NCBI GenBank assembly: GCA_913062655.1
Contig: CAJXXO010000182.1
Coordinates: 1-5,664, forward strand
Direction of reading: 5' to 3'
Source of the DNA: an uncultured Bacteroidota bacterium
GTDB lineage: Bacteria; Bacteroidota; Bacteroidia; Chitinophagales; S012-47
Length of the DNA stretch: 5,664 bases
The translations under genes and the position numbers were made by a program. Under the pieces are notes generated by a model. The model made no database searches. It was given only the letters and a program-made list of their open reading frames with translations, and was not told where the DNA came from. Of this stretch, positions 1 to 5,664 are shown one piece after another. Each line of letters starts with the position of its first letter. The stretch's first letter is position 1.

Positions 1-262
1 GACTCTGAACGCTGACTTTGACCTGAATTAAACTGGCTTCGGCATACTTACGGGCGTTGTTCGCTGCTTCTTCTATCAGATAGAACATGGCACTTTTCGC
101 ATCATGACCGAGTAATTGTTCGGCGGCAGGCTGAACAGTTGCTTCCATAGACTGCCCGTATGTTTTTTCCATCTTCTCGCAGAGTTGATTCAGCGCCACG
201 CCCAGCCCCTGTGTTTCCAGAGCCAGCGGACGCAGCGTAAACATCACATGGCGCAGTTCTTC
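1..262 (-). other. Histidine-kinase C-terminal segment fused in frame to fadN (probable assembly chimera)
   Basis: Residues 632-718 of the open frame read from 2155 do not fit an enoyl-CoA hydratase. They fit the end of a NarL/DegS-type (HisKA_3) sensor histidine kinase. The segment starts EELRHVMFTLRPLALETQGL, the typical junction helix between the dimerisation and ATPase domains. It continues to FYLIEEAANNARKYAEA, where E696, N699 and N700 form the N box that binds Mg-ATP. The phosphoacceptor histidine helix would lie upstream and is absent. From memory this wording is most like Chloroflexota kinases, which often share activated sludge with Saprospiraceae; this is not verified. The hydratase should have continued for roughly 160 more residues of mostly helical sequence. 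The switch occurs around 251-268, where RASEEL would suit either protein, so a short shared sequence could have joined two genomes. A real fusion is possible but would break the hydratase domain. Confidence 0.8.
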
Positions 263-2155
263 ACTGGCACGCAGCGCCATTTCTTTGGTACCACGTCCAC
301 TGGGGAGCAAACCGGCACCGACCTCCACCAAACCGATATAGGTCTCTGCCGCCACCGCAGCCGCATCGGCATGCATGGTCATCTCACAGCCCCCGCCCAA
401 TGTCAATCCATGCGGCACGATAACAACTGGGATCGGACTATAGCGGAGACGCATCACTGTCTTTTGGAACATCCTAATGGCCATATCCAGCTCATCGTAT
501 TCCTGCTCGATAGCCAGCATGAGCATCATGGCCAGGTTGGCACCGGCAGAGAAGTTCTGCGCTTCATTGCCAATAACCAGGCCTTGGTAGTCGCCCTCAT
601 TCGTAATGTCGATCGCCTTATTGATACCCTGCAAAATCTCACTGCCGATAGCATTCATCTTGGTGTGAAACTCCAGATTCAGCACCCCATCACCAATATC
701 GTGGAGTGTGGCACCGGCATTGGACCAAACAGGCGTCTGCTCACGCAGATTGGAAAGCACCACCAGTTCACGGCTACCCGGCACCTCCTTGTAGGTCTGA
801 CTCGCCACATCGTAATAGTGACGCACCCCTTGCTCTACCTTGTAGAACTGCGTGTGCCCGGCAGCCAGCATGTCCTCTACCCAAGCTGCAGGCGCCAGAT
901 CGGCTGCCTTCATTTCTTCGACAAGCTTTGGTACGCCAAGGACATCCCATTGCTCAAAGGCGCCCAGCTCCCAGCCAAACCCAGCCTTCAGACCATCATC
1001 GATCTTGTAGAGCTCATCGGCAATCTCAGGAATACGGTAGGACACGTACCGGAACAGGTGATACGACAATTGGCGAAGGAAATCCGCTGCCTTGTCTTGT
1101 CCTTTGTGCAGGGCCTTCAGTTTTTCGGGAAGGGTATCGAAAGTCCGGGCCGTCTCCACCGAAGCAAAGCGAGCTTTTTGTTTGGGATGGTACTCTAGTG
1201 TTTCCAGGTTCAAGGCAAGAATCTCACTCTTCCCATCGTCACCCTTTACTTTCTTGTAAAATCCCTGTCCGGCCTTTTGCCCGACCCAGCCTTTTTCTAC
1301 CATCTGCTCCACATAGCCCGGTATGGCAAAGAGCTCCCGGGCCTCATCATCCGGGCAGTTGTCACGCACACCATTGGCCACCTTGACCAATGTATCAATA
1401 CCTACCACATCGCAGGTACGGAAGGTGGCTGACTTCGGGCGACCGGTCAGCGGTCCGGTCAGGGAATCGACCTCCTCAATGGTCAGGCCGACCTTATCCA
1501 TCAAATGGAAAATGGCCATAATGCTAAACACACCTACCCTGTTGGCGATAAAGGCCGGGGTATCCTTACAAAGCACCGTGGTCTTACCCAGATAGCGATC
1601 ACCGTAGTCCATGAAGAACTCCACCACCTCGGGCTTCGTCTGGCTGGATGGGATAACCTCCAGCAACTTCAGATAGCGGGGTGGATTAAAGAAGTGTGTC
1701 CCACAGAAATGGTGCTGAAAGTCCTCACTTCTACCTTCCAACATCATTTCAATAGGAATGCCTGAGGTGTTGGAGGAAATCAGCGTACCGGGCTGGCGGT
1801 GCTGCTCTACTTTTTCAAAAAGCTGCTGTTTAATATCCAACCGTTCGATGATCGCTTCCAGGATCCAGTCGCAGTCGGCTACCCAATCCAGGTTGTCGTC
1901 AAAATTTCCCGTTTTAATCCGACTGGCAAAGGCCTTGTTGTAAATCGGTGAGGGGTTGGTCTTCAGGGCGGTTTTCAGAGCTCCGTTGACCAACTCGTTT
2001 CGCTTGGCCGGATTGTTGGCGTCTTCTTCATTCAAGTTGGGTGTCACAATATCCAGCAACACCACTTGCAAGCCGACATTGGCCAGGTGACAGGCCAGTT
2101 GCGAGCCCATTACACCGGATCCCAGTACCGCTACTTTTTTGATGTGTCTTGGCAT
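1..2155 (-). CDS. fadN: FadN-type 3-hydroxyacyl-CoA dehydrogenase / enoyl-CoA hydratase, partial, chimeric C-terminus
   Basis: Fused beta-oxidation enzyme: it hydrates 2-enoyl-CoA and oxidises the 3-hydroxyacyl-CoA with NAD in the cytoplasm. I translated 718 codons by hand from ATG at 2155 to the left edge without a stop. The NAD-binding fold comes first: GSGVMG at residues 12-17, with D35 ending the second strand. The dehydrogenase active site is visible as S128, H154 (in GTHFFNPP), E166 and N205. Two C-terminal dehydrogenase domains follow (about 215-315 and 365-425). The hydratase domain starts near 480, with the oxyanion-hole segment NFSAGAN (G538) and glutamates E591 and E611, 20 residues apart as in E. 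coli FadB. Dehydrogenase-first order matches Bacillus FadN (about 790 residues), not E. coli FadB or FadJ. Oddities: the conserved PGGGGTKE loop reads PSGRGTKE, and from about residue 632 the protein becomes histidine-kinase-like (separate entry). The start lies 5 bases after the TetR stop, with no clear Shine-Dalgarno. The identity of residues 1-630 is firm; the rest is doubtful. Confidence 0.93.
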   Translation of the reverse strand, partial: MPRHIKKVAVLGSGVMGSQLACHLANVGLQVVLLDIVTPNLNEEDANNPAKRNELVNGALKTALKTNPSPIYNKAFASRIKTGNFDDNLDWVADCDWILEAIIERLDIKQQLFEKVEQHRQPGTLISSNTSGIPIEMMLEGRSEDFQHHFCGTHFFNPPRYLKLLEVIPSSQTKPEVVEFFMDYGDRYLGKTTVLCKDTPAFIANRVGVFSIMAIFHLMDKVGLTIEEVDSLTGPLTGRPKSATFRTCDVVGIDTLVKVANGVRDNCPDDEARELFAIPGYVEQMVEKGWVGQKAGQGFYKKVKGDDGKSEILALNLETLEYHPKQKARFASVETARTFDTLPEKLKALHKGQDKAADFLRQLSYHLFRYVSYRIPEIADELYKIDDGLKAGFGWELGAFEQWDVLGVPKLVEEMKAADLAPAAWVEDMLAAGHTQFYKVEQGVRHYYDVASQTYKEVPGSRELVVLSNLREQTPVWSNAGATLHDIGDGVLNLEFHTKMNAIGSEILQGINKAIDITNEGDYQGLVIGNEAQNFSAGANLAMMLMLAIEQEYDELDMAIRMFQKTVMRLRYSPIPVVIVPHGLTLGGGCEMTMHADAAAVAAETYIGLVEVGAGLLPSGRGTKEMALRASEELRHVMFTLRPLALETQGLGVALNQLCEKMEKTYGQSMEATVQPAAEQLLGHDAKSAMFYLIEEAANNARKYAEASLIQVKVSVQS

Positions 2156-2160
2156 AGGTT

Positions 2161-2748
2161 TTATGCTTTTTCGGTGGCCGCTGCTTCCGCAGCGATAAAT
2201 CTTTGTTTGATGTGTTGATGCGCCCGTTTCAGGTAGCCCTTATCTTGATACACCTGCATCAGCATTACAGCGCCCTCTATCTCGCCCACACTGAGTTCAG
2301 CGATCGAACGCGCCTTTTGAGAGTCGAAAAACTCTTCAAATATGAAGGCCAAGGCCGCAATCCATTCCTCAAAGAACCCTTTGATCAATTCGGCAAACTC
2401 AGGATAGGTATTGGCGGTCTCCATACCGATATTGGCCATCAGGCACCCCCCCGGCTCCTGGTAGAAAATCTGCTCCGAAATGGCCGCCAACTCCTCCAGT
2501 TTCTGCGCCCCGGACTTGCCGGTGTCATAGGCCAGCGCAAACACTTCACGCTTGTACCATTCGTGCAAGTATTGAATGACCGCCTTCATCAGCTCTTCCT
2601 TTGAAGAGAAATAGTGGTAAATACTCCCCTTCAACAGGCCACAGGCCACCGCAATATCAGACATGGTGGCGTTGTGGTACCCCTTTTGCCGAAATACGGT
2701 AAGGGACTCTTTGATAACGGTTCTCCTATCTACTTTCTTAACGGGCAT
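2161..2748 (-). CDS. TetR/AcrR-family transcriptional regulator
   Basis: DNA-binding repressor of 195 residues, a normal TetR length. The N-terminal helix-turn-helix domain covers about residues 8-53. The recognition region runs T28-M-S-D-I-A to G37, then LKGSIYHYF (39-47), followed by SSKEEL, the classic TetR signature. The C-terminal ligand and dimer domain includes PGGCLMANIGMETA, a segment seen in several TetR subgroups. The frame is open upstream to 2859, but I chose ATG at 2748 because MPVKKVDRRTVI directly precedes helix 1; the longer version would add 37 residues of no TetR character. The gene ends 5 bases before the FadN-type enzyme, so the pair is likely cotranscribed. In Bacillus a TetR-type FadR responds to long-chain acyl-CoA and represses fadN, so a similar role is a reasonable inference, though ligand specificity cannot be read from sequence. 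A palindrome upstream suggests autoregulation. Confidence 0.93.
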   Translation of the reverse strand: MPVKKVDRRTVIKESLTVFRQKGYHNATMSDIAVACGLLKGSIYHYFSSKEELMKAVIQYLHEWYKREVFALAYDTGKSGAQKLEELAAISEQIFYQEPGGCLMANIGMETANTYPEFAELIKGFFEEWIAALAFIFEEFFDSQKARSIAELSVGEIEGAVMLMQVYQDKGYLKRAHQHIKQRFIAAEAAATEKA

Positions 2749-2764
2749 AAGCAATTGTATTGTC

Positions 2765-2796
2765 CTAAGGTAGAAGGATTTCCATACTTTACCAAA
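2765..2796 (-). promoter_or_regulatory. Candidate Bacteroidota-type promoter for the tetR-fadN operon
   Basis: On the minus strand TTTG (2796-2793) is followed after 20 bases by TACCTTAG (2772-2765). This has one mismatch to the Bacteroidota -7 consensus TAnnTTTG and acceptable spacing from the -33 TTG. The start site would fall near 2759, leaving a leader of only about 10 bases before ATG at 2748, and no Shine-Dalgarno is visible. The short leader lowers confidence. Confidence 0.4.
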
Positions 2797-2807
2797 CGTT
2801 TGTTTGG
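2792..2807. promoter_or_regulatory. Palindromic candidate TetR operator
   Basis: The 10-base perfect palindrome CAAACGTTTG lies at 2793-2802, and a wider inverted repeat CCAAAC-GTTT-GTTTGG spans 2792-2807. It lies 44 bases upstream of the TetR start codon and 79 bases before the divergent lipoprotein gene. It overlaps the -33 element of the proposed regulator promoter, where a bound dimer would block transcription. That the TetR protein binds here is inference from position and symmetry. I see no second copy upstream of the acyl-CoA synthetase. Confidence 0.5.
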
Positions 2808-2864
2808 GAAAATTTGGCCCTGCACCGTCAATGGCCCATCGCCTGTGGTCTACAGTCAAATTCG

Positions 2865-2872
2865 TACCTTTA
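2865..2872 (+). promoter_or_regulatory. Weak -7-like element before the lipoprotein gene
   Basis: TACCTTTA has one mismatch to TAnnTTTG and lies 14 bases before ATG at 2887. No TTG is found at proper distance upstream, and the leader would be very short. This is the best match in the divergent region on this strand, but it is weak. Confidence 0.2.
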
Positions 2873-2886
2873 GTAAAAGCCCAACC

Positions 2887-3618
2887 ATGAAAAGGCAGAC
2901 CTATCTACGGGCTTCTCTGATACTATTACTAGGACCACTTGTCTTGGGTTGTGCCCCGGTATACATACCCAGCGCGCCCAATGTGCCACAGTTGGAGGCG
3001 CAAGGCGACTGGCAGGCAAGCGCCTATATGGGCACCAATGGTATTGACCTCCAGGGCAGCTATGCGGTAACCTCGAATACTGCTGTGATGGGCACCTTGT
3101 CGGGGCCTATTGCCAGTGAAAACAATGACAACCGACACCTGTACCTGGAGGGCGCCTATGGTGTTTTCAACCGATCCCCTTCACGCCTGCGGATGAGTGC
3201 CTTTGGCGGACTGGGCTGGGGAGTGGCACGGGGTGATGCCAGCTATACGGTCAATGGCACTCCCTATAACCGGGTAAGCCAGGGTATCTATTGGAAGCCT
3301 TTTTTGCAAGGCAACATTGGCCTCCACACGGATGTCCTTGATTTCGGCTTAAGCACACGCACCGCCCTGGTGGCTTTTCAATATGCTGAGTTGGACGGAC
3401 AGACGGTAGACCAGCCGCTGGCCTCCCTCATGGTAGAGCCCAATCTCTACCTGGCCTTTGGCTGGCGTGTAGTGAAGGTAGCCTTCTATGGGGGCCTGTC
3501 GTGGCCGCTGCAAGATGGCCTGGCCTTCGAATACAACCCCTTTATGCTGGGCCTGGGGTTGCAGTTTAATTTGCCAAATCGGGGTAAGTCTGCTGCTAAT
3601 TCAGAGGGCATGCCTTAA
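2887..3618 (+). CDS. Putative lipoprotein with beta-barrel-like strands, unknown function
   Basis: A 243-residue exported protein. The N-terminus is a lipoprotein signal peptide: MKRQTYLR, a hydrophobic stretch LILLLGPLVL (11-20), and a lipobox VLGC with the acylated cysteine at C22. The mature part starts CAPVYIPSAPNVP, an opening I know from Bacteroidota lipoproteins of unknown function. The body is rich in glycine and aromatic residues with alternating strand-like segments, for example 84-94, 101-115, 134-147, 152-168, 179-194, 195-207 and 217-229. This pattern resembles a small outer-membrane beta-barrel or porin-like fold. The frame is open upstream to 2614, but the signal peptide fixes the start at 2887. 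It diverges from the TetR gene and converges on the acyl-CoA synthetase. No domain of known activity is recognised. A role in fatty-acid uptake would be a guess from location only. Confidence 0.85.
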   Translation: MKRQTYLRASLILLLGPLVLGCAPVYIPSAPNVPQLEAQGDWQASAYMGTNGIDLQGSYAVTSNTAVMGTLSGPIASENNDNRHLYLEGAYGVFNRSPSRLRMSAFGGLGWGVARGDASYTVNGTPYNRVSQGIYWKPFLQGNIGLHTDVLDFGLSTRTALVAFQYAELDGQTVDQPLASLMVEPNLYLAFGWRVVKVAFYGGLSWPLQDGLAFEYNPFMLGLGLQFNLPNRGKSAANSEGMP

Positions 3619-3645
3619 CCCTAGATATACATGACTTAAGTTGAA

Positions 3646-5409
3646 TCACCCATTGTACATCTCCTCGATCTCCTTGGCATACTTTTCCAGTATATTTTTG
3701 CGCTTCACCTTCATGGTGGGGGTCAATTCGCCTCCATCAATGGTCCATTCGTTGGGTAACAGCTTGAATTTCTTGATCTGCTCCGTATTGGAAAAGGCCG
3801 GATTGTACTCTGCCAATACCGCTTCGTAGGCAGCTATGACATTGGGATGTTCCAACAGCTCCTCTACCGTATCGTATTCGATACCATTATCAGCGCAGAA
3901 GGACTGTAACGAATCCATGGATGGCACGATGAGGGCGGACACAAACTTCTTATCGTTACCCACCACCATCATCTGCTCGATCAGTGGGCTCTCCTTAAAC
4001 TTATTCTCCAACGGCTGTGGGGCCACATATTTCCCGCCCGAGGTCTTATACAATTCCTTCTTCCGGTCGATGATTTTGATAAACTTCCCTTTCACAAACT
4101 TGCCCAGGTCGCCCGTATGGAACCAGCCATCCTCGTCAATCACCTTGGCCGTCTCTTCGGGTTGGTTGTAGTAGCCGCGCATCACGTTGGGGCCCTTCAC
4201 CAAAATCTCGCCATCTTCGGCCAGCTTCACCTGCACATCCTTGATTGGGTAGCCTACCGTGCCGAAAATACAACCGCCTTCCTCAAAGCGATTGAAACTG
4301 ACCACCGGAGAGGTCTCCGTCAGGCCATACCCTTCACGGCAACTGATCTGTGCGGCAGAAAAGGCCTTGGCCAGCTTTGGCTGCAATGCCGCTGCACCGG
4401 TAACGATACCAATCAAACGGCCCCCCAGGGCCTCCCGCCACTTGCTGAAAATCACTTTATTCGCCAGATTCAATTGAAACTTGTACCAGGCACTCTTGCC
4501 TTCAAACTCATACTCCAGGGCGAGGTGTAAGGCCCAGAAGAAGAGTTTTTTCTTGATGCCCGTTTGCTCATGGCCTTTCGCCACGATCTTGTCATACACC
4601 TTTTCCAATAACCTCGGCACGCTGGTAAAGAAGTGAGGACGTACCTCTTTCAGGTTCTCCCCGATGGTCTCCATAGACTCAGCGTAATAGATGGACGCGC
4701 CAATGGCCATATAGGTGTAGGTAACCATGCGCTCAAACGAGTGGCATAGCGGCAGGAAACTGAATACGGTATGCTCGGCAGTTATGGGCAGTTCTGCCAG
4801 GGTGGAGCGCACATTACTCGCCAGGTTGTCGTGCGTCAGCATCACGCCTTTTGGCGTACCTGTGGTACCGGAGGTGTAGATTAAGGTTGCCAGGTCTTGC
4901 GGATCGACCGCTGCTTTCATCTCCTCCAGTTTTGGCCGGTTCTTTTCATCGGCCAGCTCGAGCACCTTCGACCAATGTTGGGCCCCTTCCAACTCCTCGA
5001 AGGTGTAAATACCTTTCAAGCTAGGCACCCGGTCAGCTATGGCCGTCACTTTGTCCAGCAACTCCTGGTCTTCCACGAAGCAGTACTTGATCTTGGCATC
5101 GTTGAAAATGTAGGCGTAATCCTCCGAGCTGATGGTAGGATAGATAGGCACATCCTGTGCACCAAGTTGCAGTACCCCATAGTCGATAAAATTCCACTCG
5201 GGCCGGTTGGTAGAAATCAAACCAATTTTATCATCTTTTTCCACGCCCAGCGCGATAAGGCCTAAGCTCACCTTATCTACATGGTCGATAACGTCTTGTG
5301 TACTGTATTTCACCCATTTCCCCTGTGGTTTGCCACACAAGGCATCCGGCTGAGGATGGTTAGCCAATTGGTACGATAAGATGTCAAATAGACGAGTGTA
5401 TTGCTCCAT
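3646..5409 (-). CDS. fadD: Long-chain fatty-acid-CoA ligase (AMP-forming)
   Basis: A complete acyl-CoA synthetase of 587 residues, usual for this family. It activates a fatty acid with ATP to acyl-AMP and then acyl-CoA, the entry step to beta-oxidation and phospholipid use. The adenylate-forming motifs are in order: P-loop TLIYTSGTTGTPKG (175-188), TGAAAL (327-332), YGLTE (361-365), HTGD (431-434; D434 contacts the ribose), the hinge DRKKELYKTSGGKYV (448-462), and ELTPTMKVKR (561-570) with K567 as the likely adenylation lysine. All key residues are present. ATG at 5409 gives the expected N-terminus (MEQYTRLFDILSYQLANHP) and no longer frame is needed; no Shine-Dalgarno is visible. The gene stands alone and ends 27 bases from the convergent lipoprotein gene. 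It is not in the same transcript as the tetR-fadN pair. Chain-length preference cannot be told, so long-chain is assigned by overall resemblance to Faa/FadD15-type enzymes. Confidence 0.95.
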   Translation of the reverse strand: MEQYTRLFDILSYQLANHPQPDALCGKPQGKWVKYSTQDVIDHVDKVSLGLIALGVEKDDKIGLISTNRPEWNFIDYGVLQLGAQDVPIYPTISSEDYAYIFNDAKIKYCFVEDQELLDKVTAIADRVPSLKGIYTFEELEGAQHWSKVLELADEKNRPKLEEMKAAVDPQDLATLIYTSGTTGTPKGVMLTHDNLASNVRSTLAELPITAEHTVFSFLPLCHSFERMVTYTYMAIGASIYYAESMETIGENLKEVRPHFFTSVPRLLEKVYDKIVAKGHEQTGIKKKLFFWALHLALEYEFEGKSAWYKFQLNLANKVIFSKWREALGGRLIGIVTGAAALQPKLAKAFSAAQISCREGYGLTETSPVVSFNRFEEGGCIFGTVGYPIKDVQVKLAEDGEILVKGPNVMRGYYNQPEETAKVIDEDGWFHTGDLGKFVKGKFIKIIDRKKELYKTSGGKYVAPQPLENKFKESPLIEQMMVVGNDKKFVSALIVPSMDSLQSFCADNGIEYDTVEELLEHPNVIAAYEAVLAEYNPAFSNTEQIKKFKLLPNEWTIDGGELTPTMKVKRKNILEKYAKEIEEMYNG

Positions 5410-5471
5410 GTGCTCGATCGGTTTTCGTTGTAAAATGAGGGTGGGGATGGAAAATTGGCATCTGAATTTAT

Positions 5472-5504
5472 CAAATCTTTAACAATTCCCTAATGGCTTC
5501 TCAA
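5472..5504 (-). promoter_or_regulatory. Candidate promoter of the acyl-CoA synthetase gene
   Basis: On the minus strand TTG (5504-5502) is followed after 22 bases by AAGATTTG (5479-5472), one mismatch from TAnnTTTG. The start site would be near 5465, giving a leader of about 55 bases. The surrounding DNA is AT-rich compared with the coding regions. The spacing is at the long end of the usual range, so this is tentative. Confidence 0.35.
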
Positions 5505-5525
5505 CGACAGCCCTGTACCTGGCAC

Positions 5526-5555
5526 AAAAAAAGCCCAAAAGCTAGCCTTTGGGCT
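5526..5555 (-). terminator. Intrinsic terminator for a minus-strand gene beyond the right edge
   Basis: Read on the minus strand, AGCCCAAA (5555-5548) pairs perfectly with TTTGGGCT (5539-5532) around an 8-base loop, and seven T follow (5532-5526). This is a textbook rho-independent terminator. It points left, so it would end a transcript from a gene to the right of the window and insulate the acyl-CoA synthetase promoter just downstream. On the plus strand there is no T-tract, so it is not bidirectional. Confidence 0.85.
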
Positions 5556-5664
5556 CGACTGCTACCATGCCATTTACCTTGTAGGGTTACCCACTTAGAT
5601 CGCATAAAGGCGAAGTATGTTTTCTAACATCTATTTTGCTCGCTTCGCTGCGCCTTTCGTCCTT
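5556..5664. other. Right-edge region without a convincing gene
   Basis: These 109 bases probably hold the 3' end or trailer of the minus-strand gene served by the terminator at 5526-5555. The three minus-strand frames entering from the edge stop at 5631-5633, 5587-5589 and 5624-5626. The first would end in RTKGAAKRAK, a basic tail possible for a ribosomal or DNA-binding protein, but 10 residues cannot decide it. There is a short GGGT-T-ACCC palindrome at 5584-5592 and a weak ATGTT/AACAT hairpin at 5617-5630. I recognise no tRNA or other RNA. Confidence 0.4.

Noticed and set aside
116..1198. A 360-residue plus-strand open frame opposite the FadN-type gene
   Set aside because: It is the antisense shadow of the coding strand. 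Its translation is rich in His, Gln and Arg, shows no domain, and the opposite strand carries clear catalytic motifs.
2749..2859. N-terminal extension of the TetR frame (37 residues)
   Set aside because: The added residues have no TetR character and would run through the proposed promoter and operator.
2614..2886. Upstream extension of the lipoprotein frame
   Set aside because: It would overlap the start of the TetR gene and bury the signal peptide. The lipobox at residue 22 fixes the start at 2887.
3619..3645. Possible bidirectional terminator between the convergent lipoprotein and acyl-CoA synthetase genes
   Set aside because: Only the 8-base palindrome ACTTAAGT is present. There is no stable stem and no T-tract.
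5464..5488. GAATT-N15-AATTC inverted repeat near the acyl-CoA synthetase promoter
   Set aside because: Five-base arms in AT-rich DNA are expected by chance, and it does not resemble the palindrome at 2793-2802.
1..5664. CRISPR array, insertion sequence, phage or defence genes
   Set aside because: No spaced direct repeats, transposase motifs, terminal repeats or defence domains were seen. Apart from the left-end join, the genes are ordinary lipid metabolism and envelope genes.

Overview
The window looks like a short contig from a Bacteroidota genome, most like the Saprospiraceae group (Haliscomenobacter or Lewinella relatives). This is an inference. It rests on protein style (a FadN-type fused beta-oxidation enzyme, a Bacteroidota-type lipoprotein family), on start codons without good Shine-Dalgarno sequences, and on promoter-like elements close to the Bacteroidota TTG / TAnnTTTG pattern. 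I could run no database search.

Layout from left to right. Positions 2155 down to 1 (minus strand) hold a large open frame that begins as a fused 3-hydroxyacyl-CoA dehydrogenase / enoyl-CoA hydratase (FadN type) and leaves the window at the left edge. Five bases upstream of it (2161-2748, minus) lies a TetR-family regulator, so the two probably form one operon. The regulator's upstream region contains a clean palindrome that overlaps a plausible promoter, which suggests autoregulation. Reading away from it (2887-3618, plus) is a small lipoprotein with beta-barrel-like strands. Tail to tail with that, after 27 bases, is a complete long-chain acyl-CoA synthetase (3646-5409, minus). The last 255 bases hold no convincing gene. 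They contain a strong intrinsic terminator that would end a minus-strand transcript coming from beyond the right edge.

The acyl-CoA synthetase would activate fatty acids to acyl-CoA, and the FadN-type enzyme would do the hydration and 3-hydroxyacyl oxidation steps of beta-oxidation. The TetR protein is well placed to control the latter, as TetR-type FadR does for fadN in Bacillus. The lipoprotein has no visible link to this pathway.

The most notable point is at the left end. At about position 262 the FadN-type protein stops looking like an enoyl-CoA hydratase and continues, in frame, as the C-terminal part of a NarL/DegS-type sensor histidine kinase, including the ATP-binding N box. The switch falls inside the hydratase domain and close to the contig end. 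I think it is most likely a chimeric assembly joined at a short shared sequence, not a real new fusion. The C-terminus of this gene should not be trusted until checked.
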